This document shows positions 1-10,585 of a DNA stretch of 64,000 nt, piece after piece; position 1 is the first letter of the stretch; every line of letters starts with the position of its first letter. The notes under the pieces were generated by a model, which searched no databases, was not told the DNA's origin, and was given only the letters and a program-made list of their open reading frames with translations. Made by a program: the position numbers and the translations under genes. The DNA comes from Dugong dugon. Lineage: Eukaryota > Chordata > Mammalia > Sirenia > Dugongidae. The DNA lies in NCBI GenBank assembly GCA_030035585.1, contig CM057472.1, positions 94,051,601-94,115,600 of the forward strand. Direction: 5' to 3'.

Positions 1-205
1 AATCCTGATGCTGCATTCTTCTTCATATAGCCCAGCTTCTTTGATTATTTATTCAGCATATGGATGGAATAAGGTGAAAGAATACAGCCCTGCCCTATAC
101 ATTTACCAATTTTAAGCAATGCGGTAATCCCTCATTCTGTTGGAACCATTGCCTCTTGATTCATACACACATTCCACATGAGCAAAAGTAAGTGTTCTGG
201 ACGAA
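1..205 (-). mobile_element. RTE-clade LINE fragment, antisense, cut by window edge
   Basis: The sequence is the complement of the RT-region text seen in the better RTE copies near 12.0 and 27.2 kb, and it parallels 33,728-33,960 almost word for word. It covers the stretch around the reverse-transcriptase active-site region and upstream of it. It is diverged and has no open frame. The element probably continues to the left of the window. Bases 206-299 that follow hold nothing I recognise. Confidence 0.8.
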
Positions 206-299
206 TTTGTCTAATACATAGAAAATACCACCTTATTATGAGATAGAAAACTATACTATGAATTCAATCCTTATAGGGCAATTGAGTAAAGCATCAGCA

Positions 300-525
300 C
301 AATGCCTTAAACTAAGCCAAACCTGGTGCCATAGAGTCACTTCTGACTTATGATGACCCCATGTTTTGCAAAGCAGAACTGCTTTGTGAGATTTTCTTGG
401 CTGAAATTGTTAAGGGAACAGTTCTGCAGACCTTTCTTCCACGGAGCCTCTAGGTGAGTTCAAACTGCCAACTCCTTGATTGCTAGGCAATGCAAATCAC
501 TTGCGCCACCCAAGGACCTTACACA
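300..525 (-). mobile_element. AfroSINE, antisense, old copy
   Basis: Read on the minus strand this has the tRNA-like head (complement of CGCCACCCAAGGACCTT at its right end), the central body with an AGCAGAACTGC motif, and a GTCACTT/GACTTATGATGACC tail on the plus strand. It belongs to the longer SINE subtype also seen at 38,202-38,408 and 63,180-63,383. It is strongly diverged, so it is an early insertion. Confidence 0.75.
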
Positions 526-547
526 GAGCCTCGCCAAATATAAGCCC

Positions 548-1620
548 CTAGCCAGAAAGAGGTTTACCTGTGTTTTATTGACTATGCAAAGGCATTCAAC
601 TGTGGGGACCATAAAAAATTATGGGTAACTTTGTGAAGAATGAGAATTCCAGAACACTTAATTATGCTCATATGGAACCTGTACATAGACAAAGAGGCAG
701 TCCTTCAAACAGAACAAGAGGATACCGTGTGGTTTCAAATCAGGAAAGACGTGCATCAGAGTTGTATCCATTCACCATACTTATTCAATCTTTATATTGG
801 CCAAATAATCTGTGAAGCTGGACTACATGAAGAAGAACGTGGCATCAGGATTGGTGGAAGACTCTTTAACAACCTGTGGTACACAAATGACACAACCTTG
901 CTTGCTGAAGGAAACCCTGGTGGCATGGTGGTTAAGTGCTACGCTGCTAACCAAAAGGTCTGCAGTTCGAATACACCAGGTGCTCCTTGGAAATTCTATG
1001 GGGCAGTTCTACTCTGTCCTATAGGGTTGCTATAGTTGTAATTGACTCAACGGCAATGGGTTTGGTTTTTTTGTTTGTGGAAGTGAAAAGGACTTGAAGC
1101 ACTTTCTGATGAAAATCAAAGACTACAGGTTTCAGTATGGATTATACTTCAACATAAAGAAAACGAAAATCCTCACAATTGGACCAGTAAGCAAAATCAT
1201 GAAAATCATGATAACATGTCCAAAGTACGTGAGATGAAGTCTCGCCACACTCGCTTCCAAGGAGCTTTCTGGCTATACTCCTCTAAAGACAGACTTGTTC
1301 ATTCTTCTCGTAGTCCATCATATATGCAATATTCTTCACCAGCACCATAATTCAAAGGCATCAATTCTTCTGTGGTCTTCTTTATGCATTGTCCAGCTTT
1401 CGAATGCATATGAGGCAATTGAAAATATCATGGCTTGGGTCAGGCACACCTTAGTCCTCAGGGTGACATCTTTCTTTTCAACACTTTAAAGAAGTCTTTT
1501 GCAGAAGATTTTCCCACTGCAATATGTCCTTTGATTTCTTGACTGCTGCTTCCATGGGCGCTCCATTGTACATAGGGTCACTGAAAACCAGAACTGGCTC
1601 GAAAGCACCTAAAAACAATA
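548..1620 (+). mobile_element. RTE-clade LINE copy with internal inversion and a SINE insertion
   Basis: Sense RT-domain sequence starts near 550 (frame reading VYLCFIDYAKAF) and runs to about 1,209. The active-site region reads YTND instead of YADD, so the copy is dead. A SINE splits it at 912-1,078. From 1,209 to about 1,560 the text is the reverse complement of the C-terminal part of the same ORF. From about 1,563 to 1,619 the sense 3' end returns (GTACATAGGGTCAC then GCACCTAAAAACAA). The order therefore suggests one element whose inner 350 bp flipped, with some loss at each junction. Two overlapping insertions in opposite orientation is the alternative. Confidence 0.75.
912..1078 (+). mobile_element. 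AfroSINE inserted in RTE copy
   Basis: The complete short subtype is visible: a tRNA-like head with CCCTGGTGGCATGGTGG, a B-box-like GCAGTTCGAATACACC, the body with GGGGCAGTTCTACTCTGTCC, and a tail ending GGCAATGGGTTTGG. It interrupts the RTE reading frame just after the RT active-site region, and the RTE text resumes at about 1,082. Confidence 0.88.
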
Positions 1621-1631
1621 GCCATATATAA

Positions 1632-1825
1632 GGTCTCTGTTGTTGCTGTGGGTTCCGACTCATAGCGACACTATCTACAACAGAACGAGTCACTGTCTGG
1701 TACTCACAATCGTTGCTATGTCTGAGCTCATTGTTGCAGCCACTGTGTCACTCCATCTCATTGAGGGTCTTCCTCTTTTTCACTGACCCTCTACTTTATC
1801 AAGCATGATATCCTTCTTCAGGTCT
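1632..1825 (-). mobile_element. RTE 3' end fragment, antisense
   Basis: The region begins with the complemented (AAC)n tail (TTGTTGCTG), continues through the complemented 3' UTR (TCATAGCGACACTATCTACAA) and stops in the C-terminal coding region near ATGATATCCTTCTTCAGG. It is a 5'-truncated copy, opposite in orientation to the RTE element just before it. Together with the two SINEs that follow it sits between two copies of AGCCATATATAA. Confidence 0.75.
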
Positions 1826-2026
1826 CTAGGAGGCACAAATGGTTTGCCCTTTACTGCTAACCTAACAGTTGGTAGTTTGAACCCACTCAGCAGTACCCCA
1901 AAGGAAAGGCCTGGTGAACCACTTCTGTGAAGATTATAGTTACAAAAATCCCTATGCAGCCATGCTACTCTGTAACACATGGCATTGCCATGAGTCGGAA
2001 TCGACTTGACAGCAAATAACAACAAC
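1826..2026 (+). mobile_element. AfroSINE, sense, long subtype
   Basis: The copy begins with a CTAGGAGGCACAAATGG-type head, contains the extra AGGCCTGGTGAACCACTT segment of the long subtype, and ends ATGAGTCGGAATCGACTTGA followed by AACAACAACAACC. The head-to-tail order is complete. Confidence 0.85.
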
Positions 2027-2027
2027 A

Positions 2028-2179
2028 ACCAAAAAACCCATTGCTGTCGAGTTGATTCCAACTCATAGCAACCCTGTTGGACAGAGTAGAACAGCCCCAT
2101 AGGGATTCCAAGGAGTGGCTGGTGGATTTGAACCACCAAACTTTTGGTTAGCTCTTAACCACTGCGCCACCAGGGCTCC
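2028..2179 (-). mobile_element. AfroSINE, antisense, short subtype
   Basis: The complemented tail (AACCCATTGCTGTCGAGTTG) begins immediately after the previous SINE tail, and the complemented head (CTGCGCCACCAGGGCTCC) ends it. The two SINEs are thus tail to tail with only a few bases between them, so they could pair as an imperfect hairpin. Confidence 0.88.
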
Positions 2180-2184
2180 ACAAC

Positions 2185-3775
2185 AACAGCCATATATAAA
2201 TATTCTCATATGTTGTTAAAGACATTCCATTGGTAGTTCAAAATGTATCCATTCCCGTGAATGAAATACTTCCACTGTTTCTTCTGTGTTCTTGTATAGT
2301 TTGTGGTCCAGAGCAAGTATTGTAAAAGTTGTTTTTTTTTTTTAAATAAATGAATAAATTAATGAATGAAGTAAAGAATGAATGAATAGGTAAAAGAGGA
2401 ATCTGTAAGTGTGAAGTTTTGCTGGACAATATTGTCTACACTAAAATCCTAACTCACTATTATCAGGATCAAATAATCTCTAGGAATATCATATATTGCT
2501 AGATTTGGAGCAGAGCAATTTACAAAAGAGGTGTCATTACGCCACTAAGGCACTGAACACAGATTTTTCAATCGGGTGAAAAGAAATTAATACAAAATAA
2601 TTCTGTAACATGGCCCCTATTCAGAATGTCTTTTCTGAACTGACAGATATCACATCCGGCCAAAGAATTATGGTAACTAACTTGATGGCTGGGCGGGGTG
2701 GGGAGTAACGTTCTTCCTACTTTCTCTCTTAAGACACAGTTTAGATAAAGTTTCAGTTTCCGAAATGGAAATCAGACAGAGATTTATTTATTTATTTTTA
2801 ATTTTCTTGCTTTTTAGCAAAGAAGATTTTGGAAGGAAAGATATATATGGAACATAAAAAAGACTTCAGGTTTTTTTTTTTTTTTTTTTTTTAATCTGAA
2901 CTCCTTTTATTAGGGAAAAAAAAGCAATACTTTTCTGAATTCATAGGGAATATCTTATACAAAGTAAAGATGAAAACAAGGACTGATTTCCTACAGTGAA
3001 AACTAAGATTTTCAAAGTAGTTCAGCCATCTTTATATATAAAACATCAACAGAAGTATAAAAATGTTGAAAATTAGTTTAAGTAAATCTTTTGAGCATCT
3101 GAAAAAAGTGTTGATAATTATTCAGAGCCATTTTAATTTGAAAAAATCATCCAATAATTATAAAATTTATGCATTTTTTTGTTCAAAACTCACTTCAGTA
3201 TTTGTTATTTTTTGCTGAGGTCAGATTAATGAACTCCCTACTCACTGTAGTTTTTATAAAACATTTTTTTAACTTTATTTGAAATTTTCTATTTATTTTT
3301 CCTTACAAAGACTTAAGGAAATTTTATCTCCAGTAATATCTCCAACTGATTATCCCGAGAAATAGCATTTTCCAACAAAATGCTCAGAAATTCAGGATAA
3401 AGTATAGTAAACATTTGTTTTTAAATCATACATGAACTCCAAGAAAATAAAGAAAGTGCCCCGGGTGGTAAAAATGACAACCCACCAAATGTATAATAAG
3501 CAGGGGTAAAAGTTAGGTGTTTTCTGAGGGTATTTGACTATTTCAGTAATTTGAGTTTTAGGTTTTAAGATCTACGTAGAGAATGAAATAGAAGACTTGG
3601 GTCTACACAAAATATAGAGCTAAAACCAGTGTGCCCTAGCCCTCCACCAAACACACTCAGAAATCCAGGATCCTTGAAACACTACATGATTAGTGAAAGA
3701 GTGGACTAGAAAATATTTCCCTATATGCAAAGTGAGATGTTGAATGAAAGTAGAATTTCTGCCTCAGTCTGTGAT
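2185..3775. other. AT-rich DNA without recognised genes
   Basis: No coding signal is visible. A degenerate AATG/AATA microsatellite lies near 2,344-2,392 and poly(T) runs lie near 2,331 and 2,871-2,893. The rest looks single-copy or too decayed to name. Confidence 0.6.
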
Positions 3776-3779
3776 CTGG

Positions 3780-4565
3780 ATGAGAGAAAAAAAATCTTCC
3801 TGAATATTCCCAACCTCAAGATGAGAAATAAACTGTAAGGCACCAGGGAGAGAAAAAAAAACAAATTCTCCCTAGAGAGACAAACTGCTACGCATGTCTC
3901 ACAGGATCCCCATGTTAAATCCTAGCCAAACATGAGTTCATATTGCAAAATTACAAAACACACATGAAAACTAATTTTGTTGAATGACAGCAGAAACAAT
4001 AAATAATACAAATGAACTACCATTAACATGAGTTACTGGAGTAATAAATACAGAATAAAAATAGCTATAATTTACTATTCAAAAGAATAAAGACTTAAAA
4101 AAGTAAAGCAGAATTTAAAAATATGGTGAAATATAACTATTTCATGAAAGAAAAAAAAAAAAAAAACCAGTCAGATTTTTTAAAGTAATTAAATAATTGA
4201 AAATCTATGCTGATTGAAATACAATCTGAATGAACAAGTTAAATAGCAGATTGGACAAAACCAAAGAGAAAGTGAACTGCAAGACCAAGCTGAGAAGAAA
4301 CGATATAGTCTGCTTCAGAGAAAGCCAAAGAGATGAAAAATGGTTGAGTTTAAGACACATGGAGGTTGGAATGAAAACTGTAACATATGTATAATCAAAG
4401 TTCTACATGGAGAGAACAGAGGGAGTGGAAAGGATGCAAATTTTAAAGGAATAACATCTGATAATTTTTCAGAATTGATGAAAGTCACAGATCCTTAGGT
4501 TTAAGCAAACCCCATACAATATAAACAAAAAGTAATCTATATCTATTTATATAAAAATGAAATGA
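3780..4565 (+). mobile_element. Ancient L1 fragment (5' region and ORF1)
   Basis: From about 3,780 the text resembles a mammalian-wide L1 5' UTR. From about 4,230 it follows the coiled-coil part of L1 ORF1, with phrases such as AAATAGCAGATTGGACA, AGACACATGGAGG and TCAGAATTGATGAAAG in the expected order. No frame stays open. I cannot place it in a named L1M subfamily. Confidence 0.6.
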
Positions 4566-4689
4566 AGAAAGGCTAGAAAGTTGGGGAGGCATGAAAACGA
4601 ACATAAATACAGTAAGAGAGAGAATGACAAAGAGAGAGAAACAGAATGCATTCAATATTAGAAAAGAGGTCTAGGAATAGGTATCTGGC

Positions 4690-4860
4690 TAGCCCTGGTG
4701 GCACAGTGGTTAAGTGTTTGTCTGCTAACCAAAAGTTGGAAGTTCAAATCCACCAGCTTCTCCTTGGAAACCCTATGGCAAGTTCGACTCTGTCCTATAG
4801 GGTTGCTAAGAGTTGAAATGGACTCTATGCAACAGGTTTGGTTTTTCTTTTTTTTGGTTA
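4690..4860 (+). mobile_element. AfroSINE, sense
   Basis: The head GCCCTGGTGGCACAGTGG, the B-box-like GAAGTTCAAATCCACC, the body TCCTTGGAAACCCTATGG and the tail AACAGGTTTGGTTTTTC are in order. The spacing matches the short subtype. Confidence 0.88.
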
Positions 4861-5099
4861 TATATATATTTCTCCACACATCCATTTGGTAACTTTGAAA
4901 ACTTTAATTATATTTGAGCATATCCCATTTACAAAACACATGATTCTTTCCTATTACATGTTTTCCATCAGGGCTCATTAAATTGTTTTTTGAACTTAGT
5001 ACTCCTTGAGTAATAAAAACTTTGAAAACACAGAATTGCATAACTCTTCCGGTAAACAAAATTTTTCTCATTCCAAAAGAAAAACTTCTGGTTGGCAGC

Positions 5100-5820
5100 A
5101 CTGTATTATCTAATTTTACTCTATCCTATTTCAGGCACCTGAATCAAACCAGCCATTGGCTCTGTCACTAAAGCTGTTTTTAAAATTATTATTATTATTG
5201 ACATTTGAAAAGAAATAAACCTTTTTTGTGACAAGTCTAGAAACTCAAGTACATTCAAGCATTCTGAACTGCCCTGCTGTTAAATCTTACCTGAATATAC
5301 TACCTTACATTTCTTCACCTGACAACCTGGGCGTTTTTATCTCTCCATCTGCTAAGTAGCATAATGCCCATCAAACACCCTGGACTTGCCTTAGGAAGTA
5401 AGATCCAAAACAACTCCTGGGGGTGGGGGGGTAGATGAGGACGCCTCCAGGGGATGGATCAACTTTTAAGTTGCTGTAAGGAGACATGCAACAAAGCATC
5501 CATCCATCCATCTCCAAAAACGTTATGCCTCTTGACTATGCTTCCTATGGTGTCATCTTTTCACTCTTAAATGGCTGCACAGCCCAGGAAAGCATGACAG
5601 GTTTTATCAGCCCTGACAGCTGTCTAGAATAAACAGCAGGCAACCTAAAACTTCAGTGACTGTGTGCAACTATCTCCTTAGGTCCTGCCAGAGCGCACAA
5701 GGCTGAGTCTGATCAGCACTCAAAGAGAAGTCCTCCCTGCCGAGTCTGTACAGGCTTCTTCAGTACATAGTTCATTTTTTTTTGTGCAGGGAGCAGGGGT
5801 TTCAGATTACTGTGAGGCTA
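5100..5820. other. Apparently single-copy DNA
   Basis: I see no repeat family, splice-site-bounded open frame or RNA gene here. A G-rich patch (TGGGGGTGGGGGGG) lies near 5,418. Confidence 0.5.
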
Positions 5821-5833
5821 TATTAATTGTGGA

Positions 5834-5999
5834 AACCCTGATGGGGTAGTGGTTAAGTGCTATGGCTGCTAACCAAAGGTCAGTAGTTCAGATACACCAG
5901 GCGCTCCTTGGAAACCCTATGGGGAGTTCTACTCTATCATATAGGGTTACTATGAGTCGGAATTGACTCGGCTGCAACTGTTTTTTGTTTTTTTTTTAA
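5834..5999 (+). mobile_element. AfroSINE with target-site duplication
   Basis: A complete short-subtype SINE runs from AAACCCTGATGGGG to a T-rich tail. It is flanked by TTAATTGTGG on the left (about 5,824-5,833) and TTAGTTGTGG on the right (about 6,000-6,009), which I read as the target duplication. Confidence 0.88.
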
Positions 6000-6009
6000 A
6001 TTAGTTGTG

Positions 6010-6210
6010 GAATCCCTGGGTGGTACAAACAGTTACTGTTCTCAGCTGCTAACCAAAAGGTTGAAGGCTGAGTCTACCCAGAAGGACCTTGGAAGAAAGG
6101 CCTGGCAGGCTATTTCCAAAAACTAAGCTATTGAAAACCCTATGGAGCAGAGTTCTGCTTTGACACACATGGGGTTGTCATAAGTTAGAAATGGCTGTTT
6201 TGCAACTATT
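6010..6210 (+). mobile_element. AfroSINE, sense, long subtype
   Basis: It starts AATCCCTGGGTGGTACAAAC directly after the preceding SINE, carries the GAAAGGCCTGGCAGGC segment of the long subtype and ends in a decayed tail. The two SINEs form a head-to-tail pair. Confidence 0.85.
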
Positions 6211-6264
6211 AACTGGTATATTCATTGGAATCTGGGTAATGGCATTAAGGCTTTTAAAGTAGTC

Positions 6265-6385
6265 AGTTCATATAAACGTATTTATTCCTGGTATATCTAT
6301 GTGCCTAGCACTAGCATAGGCAATCTAGGGATTGAAAAAGTACTGAATACCAGTCATGTCTATTAGAAGCTTAGAGTCTAGCATG
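6265..6385 (-). repeat. L2 LINE 3' end fragment, antisense
   Basis: The stretch follows the antisense L2 3' end (a TATTTATT start, then TGTGCCTAGCACTAG, then the AAGCTTAGAGTCTAGC phrase). It is short and diverged. Confidence 0.55.
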
Positions 6386-6420
6386 TTCCATCTCTTCAAA
6401 TTTATAAGCTCCTTTCTGGT

Positions 6421-6475
6421 CACTATTAGTCGGAATCAACTCAATGGCAACAGGAGTTGGTTTGGTTTGGTTTTC
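6421..6475 (+). mobile_element. AfroSINE 3' end fragment
   Basis: Only the tail module is present: CACTATTAGTCGGAATCAAC followed by GGCAACAGGAGTTGG and TTGG repeats. Confidence 0.7.
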
Positions 6476-6865
6476 CTACAGAATAGACACATGTTCAAGT
6501 CTTCCTACTGTCTTTTTTTTAGGTCCTTTAAAAATTCTAGGAATTTGCAGTTACTCTTCCCATACCCACAACATTTATTGACCTTTCAAACTGCAAAATT
6601 GCCTTTTGCCTTCATCATTCTATGAAACGACTTTTCCTATATGAGCTGTCTAACTTTCCCAGACTCTTGGCCTGATTTGTTGAGTGTACACTCTAACCCT
6701 GAAATTTCTGCCACCCTGGCTCCTAGCATAGCTTTCTTTAGGTTCTGGAAGGCAGCTTTGTAGAATAAAAATGGCCAAAAGTGTGGAGTCTGTGAGACTA
6801 AGTGTTATTCCTGATTCTGATACTGACTGCCTGTGTGACTTGAACCTCCCTAAGCCTGGATTTCG

Positions 6866-7045
6866 ACCGCTAGCCAAAAGGTTAACGGTTGGAACCCATC
6901 CAGAGGCACCTTGAAATACAGGCCTAGTGATCTGCTTCTGAAAGGTCACAGCCTTGAAAACCCTGTGGAGAAGTTCTACGCTGCACACATGGGGCTGGCA
7001 TTAGTCGGAACTGACCCACCAGCAAGTAACAACAACAAAAACATA
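6866..7045 (+). mobile_element. AfroSINE inside MIR
   Basis: The head is truncated, starting at GCTAGCCAAAAGGTTAACGG. The long-subtype body (CAGGCCTAGTGATCTGC) and the tail ending in AACAACAACAAAAAC are present. Confidence 0.82.
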
Positions 7046-7062
7046 AAAATATTGATGATACT

Positions 7063-7192
7063 GCAGGGACAGTGTGGACATGTCGTGGGGTTGTTAACCA
7101 TTGCCATAAAACAATATGTGTACTGTTTAATGAGAAACTATTTGCTCTGTAAACCTTCATCTAAAGTACAATTTAAAAAAAAAGGAAAAAAA
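7063..7192 (+). mobile_element. 5'-truncated L1 3' end with target duplication
   Basis: The 130-bp segment matches the terminal module of the L1 copies at 30.4 and 49.7 kb (complement of AACAACCCCATGACATGTC and neighbours) and ends in an A-rich tail. It is flanked by a perfect 14-bp duplication, ATATTGATGATACT, at 7,049-7,062 and 7,193-7,206. This is a textbook short L1 insertion. Confidence 0.88.
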
Positions 7193-7479
7193 ATATTGAT
7201 GATACTACCCTCGGAGAATTATTGTGAAAATTAGAGAGCATGCATTTACAATGCCTAATAGCAAAGCGAATGTCCCATAATTCATGTAAGTTTTCATATA
7301 GTTTCTCTTCTTTTTTATTTCTCCCCCTCTCCCCCCTCCTTTTCTTTTTCTTTTTTTACTTTGAGTATCCTGCTCCTTTATCTGCTACTGGACCACTTGA
7401 GGAAGTGTGTCATTAACAAAAAGCATGTGTCCTTCAGAGTCACAGAGAACTGGGTTCTAATCAAGAACCATTTTTTAAA

Positions 7480-7760
7480 AATTGAATTTAACTTTTTAAA
7501 AAATTTTCAGGTAGTAACTTAAGACTCACAAGAAATTGTAGAAGTAGTACAAAGAGGGTCTGTGTAACCTTAACACAGCTTTTTCCAATGATAACATCTT
7601 ACATAACCATAACAGAATAGTAAAAAAAAAAAAAGGAAATTAACATTGGTACAATACTATTAACAAAACTATGGACTTCATTCAGATTTCACTATTTTTT
7701 ATGCACACATCAAGGACTGCTAGTTACTACTTTTATGCCTTCTAATAACTTACTTGGCCT
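7480..7760. repeat. Old L1-type fragment
   Basis: Phrases such as AATGATAACATCTTACATAA, AAATTAACATTGGTACAAT and TTCAGATTTCACTATTTTT occur in the order I recall from ancient mammalian L1 non-coding sequence. I am unsure of the orientation and subfamily. Confidence 0.45.
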
Positions 7761-7762
7761 AA

Positions 7763-7966
7763 AGGAGACCTAGTGGTGCAAGGATTAAGCGCTCAGCTGC
7801 TAACGGAAAGGTTGGCAGTTTGAGCCCACCAGCTGCTCCACAGTAGAAAAGACCTGACAATCTTTTTCCATAAAGATTGCAGCCTGAAAACCCTATGGGC
7901 AGTTCTACTCTGTCATGTGGGGTCCCTTTGAGTTGGAGACAATTCAATGGCACACACCAACAACAC
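7763..7966 (+). mobile_element. AfroSINE, sense, long subtype
   Basis: The head (GGAGACCTAGTGGTGCAAGG), the intermediate GAAAAGACCTGACAATC segment and the tail (GAGTTGGAGACAATTCAATG, then CCAACAACACC) are complete and in order. Confidence 0.87.
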
Positions 7967-7983
7967 CTGAATCTTATTCTCTA

Positions 7984-8151
7984 AACCAAAAAAACCAAAC
8001 CCATTGCCGTCAAGTTGATTCCGACCCATAGTGACCCTATAGGACAGAGTAGAACTGCCCCATATGGCTTCCAAGGAGCAGCTGGTGGATTCAAACTGCT
8101 GATCTTTTGGTTAGCAGTTGACCGCTTAATCACTGCATCACCAAGTCTCCC
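7984..8151 (-). mobile_element. AfroSINE, antisense, with target duplication
   Basis: A complete antisense short subtype is flanked by perfect CTTATTCTCTA copies at 7,973-7,983 and 8,152-8,162. Low divergence suggests a comparatively young insertion. Confidence 0.9.
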
Positions 8152-8299
8152 CTTATTCTCTACATCTGCAAAATAGGAATAACTTATCAGCACCTAGTTC
8201 ATAGAGTATTTCTAGGGAGTATGGGTGATCCCATGTATAAACTCCGATGTGCCTAGTGTATTCTTGGTGTGCTTATTGTTACCCAAGTGTTGTGTGGTC

Positions 8300-8515
8300 A
8301 CTACGAGTACAGGCTCTGGAGCCAGAAGACTCACTTTGAATCCCTGCCACCCTCAGCTTCCTAGCTGGTAATCTCTCAGAGCCTCAGTTTCCTCACCAAA
8401 GAAATGGGGATAATAATAGTACTCGCCCAATTATACTTTTAAAGAGAATTATATGATATTCGAAAAATACTTGGCGTGGTACCTGTCATTTAGTAAATAT
8501 TGAACGTGTTGGCTC
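8300..8515 (+). repeat. MIR, nearly full length
   Basis: It starts ACAGGCTCTGGAGCCAGAAG, passes the conserved core (CAGAGCCTCAGTTTCCTCA, GGGGATAATAATAGTACTC) and ends near TAGTAAATATTGAACG. This is the tRNA-derived ancient mammalian SINE. Confidence 0.85.
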
Positions 8516-8569
8516 TTATTATCTCTATGGTGTCTAGCATGTAATGGAAAGATAATTAATGTCAGCTTG

Positions 8570-8800
8570 TATTTGTACTTTATTATCCCGCTTGCCTTCC
8601 AAAGGTTGGGGTTTATTGGGTTCTGCTCTCAACTGTCTTCCTCATTGAATACAGAGAATTTCTATAAATTCTCGTACTCTCTCAGTATTTCACTGACTCC
8701 CAGGTCTGTACCTCAATCTTATATTCCTCCCTTCTCTTCCAGATCTGTACTACAAGTTGCAAAGTGACATCTCTAAACAAGTCATTATCTTCTTTTCCTC
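8570..8800 (+). repeat. L2 LINE fragment
   Basis: The phrases CACTGACTCCCAGGTCTGTA and CATCTCTAAACAAGTCATTA lie in the order of the L2 C-terminal coding region. It is heavily diverged. Confidence 0.5.
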
Positions 8801-8829
8801 TGAAATACTGTGGCCTTGTAAGAGTTTGC

Positions 8830-10585
8830 TATGAATAGCTAACCTGCAGGGAGGGAGGAGCAAGCTCCCTTGCTGTCACCCTCTCCATCCCAACTCTCCT
8901 CTGCCCTTAATACCCCATCTCCACTCTACCACCACTGTGTAGCCAGGGAAGAGTTAGCCAAGTTGAACAAGGGGAAAGGTGAGGAGGAACCAAGCAACCC
9001 AAACATAAGGGTTGCAAGTTGCAAAGCAGGGGCTTCCGAGCAGCAGGAAATCTTAGGTAGTGGGATATGAGAACTCGTTGTTTGTTTTGTGGCATTGATG
9101 ATGGTGCTCCATTAACAAGAAGCTCTTCAGTCTGTCCTTGAAGGAGGGTGAGTCACCAAGTGGGAATGAAGGTGCTTCTTCTACTTTATTTTTTCTTCTT
9201 CTGCTTTCCTGATAGGGAAATCATCATTTTCATTACCCCTGAGGGGTAAAATATCATTACTCTTGAGGTAGGGTAGATAAGTATTTGTATTCCAAGTGTT
9301 GAAATTTCTTCATGATGGATCTTGAAGCTCTTTATGAGCTTCTAGCAGCAAACAATTTGTTTGATGAAATAAACATAATAAAGGTATGTGTGTAAAGAGG
9401 GAATTAATAGAAATAGAGACAGAGGAGGAGACTTGCAGGGGTATGGGATTAAGATATCTGGGCCCCAGAGCAGGCCTGTTGTCAACAATAACTCTGAATG
9501 TGCCATGGTAGGAAGATGAGAGAAAGGACTCCTTTGAAGGGCAGCATTTGTGTGATCAGGGGTATGAAAAAGTAAGTAATTATCTCAAGTTAGTACTAGG
9601 GATGACTTCTCAGTGACATTATATGAAGGAGATCTTTGTCTTGCCTATGCTTGGTGTCCTTTCATAAAAAAATTACTTGTACTTACCCTGAGTACCTCTT
9701 CTGAATCTCTCCAGGATTATCCTGCCCCTAAGGGGGTCTCTGGATGCCTTGAGGAGTGGGTTGGATGCTCTCTCACCTACAGTTTGGAGCTGTCCTTTGG
9801 ATATCTCAAGACAAGAAGACACCCATGCGGTGGTGGCATTCAATTGCTTGCCAATGACAAACACTAGATTTGTCAGAGTTAATAGAAGGGACACAGAAAT
9901 ACAGTTGAACACTGAGGGAAAGAGTTTGCGGGAAGTGACAAAATCAGATGCTTCCCAGTTACAGGGGTTCAGAGTCTGGTTCCACCTTAGAAGGACACTT
10001 GACGGAATATCAGAAACTGAAGCCAAAGGCAAGTCAGCAAAGAACAGCACAAGGTGCAGGAAACTTGATATACTAATGCTCACTAACATAGGCTCTTCTT
10101 CCAATGATGGCGAAAACTACTTTCCCCAAACTGATTTATGATTATTCTTATCTCATAGACAGCATTTCTGAATTCAGTCCTCATAACACTCCAGTTCTTC
10201 CTATGTTAATAAGTATTGTATGGAAAAAAGGATTCAATGGTTTAGAAAAATGAATTGCTGGGTAAAAGACATTTCTTAGTGAAGAATATCTCATAACCTC
10301 TACATATTGTGGGGTTGAATAGTCAAAACCCACAATTCAAACGTGTAAAACTAAAACTTTCTTTTGAATAATCTTTTAGCTAAATCTTCAGCTATTATTC
10401 TTCTTGTAGCAAGTGAGTAAGTAGGGGTTAATGTGAAGTATGGATAATGAAATTCCTCTCAGTCTTGTCTGAGAGGCAGACCTAGTTGTAGGCCAAGTCT
10501 CGCATTCCACTGGCCAGGATCCATTCAAATGATGAAAACTACCAACTTCAGGGGGCAGCTGGAAAATGTGATTTGGCTGAGTTTC
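8830..10585. other. Unassigned, mostly single-copy DNA
   Basis: A slightly GC-richer patch occupies 8,850-9,070. Open frames of 130-143 codons overlap on opposite strands at about 9,673-10,141. Neither shows a domain, a signal peptide or biased codon use, so I regard them as chance. I recognise no repeat family. Confidence 0.45.

Larger units (their letters stand above)
6782..7260 (+). repeat. MIR split by a SINE and an L1 insertion
   Basis: The MIR 5' half occupies about 6,782-6,865 (GACTGCCTGTGTGACTTGAA is diagnostic). Its 3' half resumes at about 7,193 (TGATACTACCCTCGGAG, then ATTATTGTGAAAATTAGAG). An AfroSINE and a short L1 3' end sit between the halves, giving a clear relative age order. 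Confidence 0.7.

Noticed and set aside
4698..4892. SINE copies considered as tRNA genes
   Set aside because: They have tRNA-derived heads with A/B-box-like parts, but no intact cloverleaf or anticodon stem, and each continues into a SINE body and tail.
9673..10141. Overlapping open frames of 143 and 130 codons on opposite strands
   Set aside because: Overlap on both strands and absence of any motif indicate a locally stop-poor composition, not genes.
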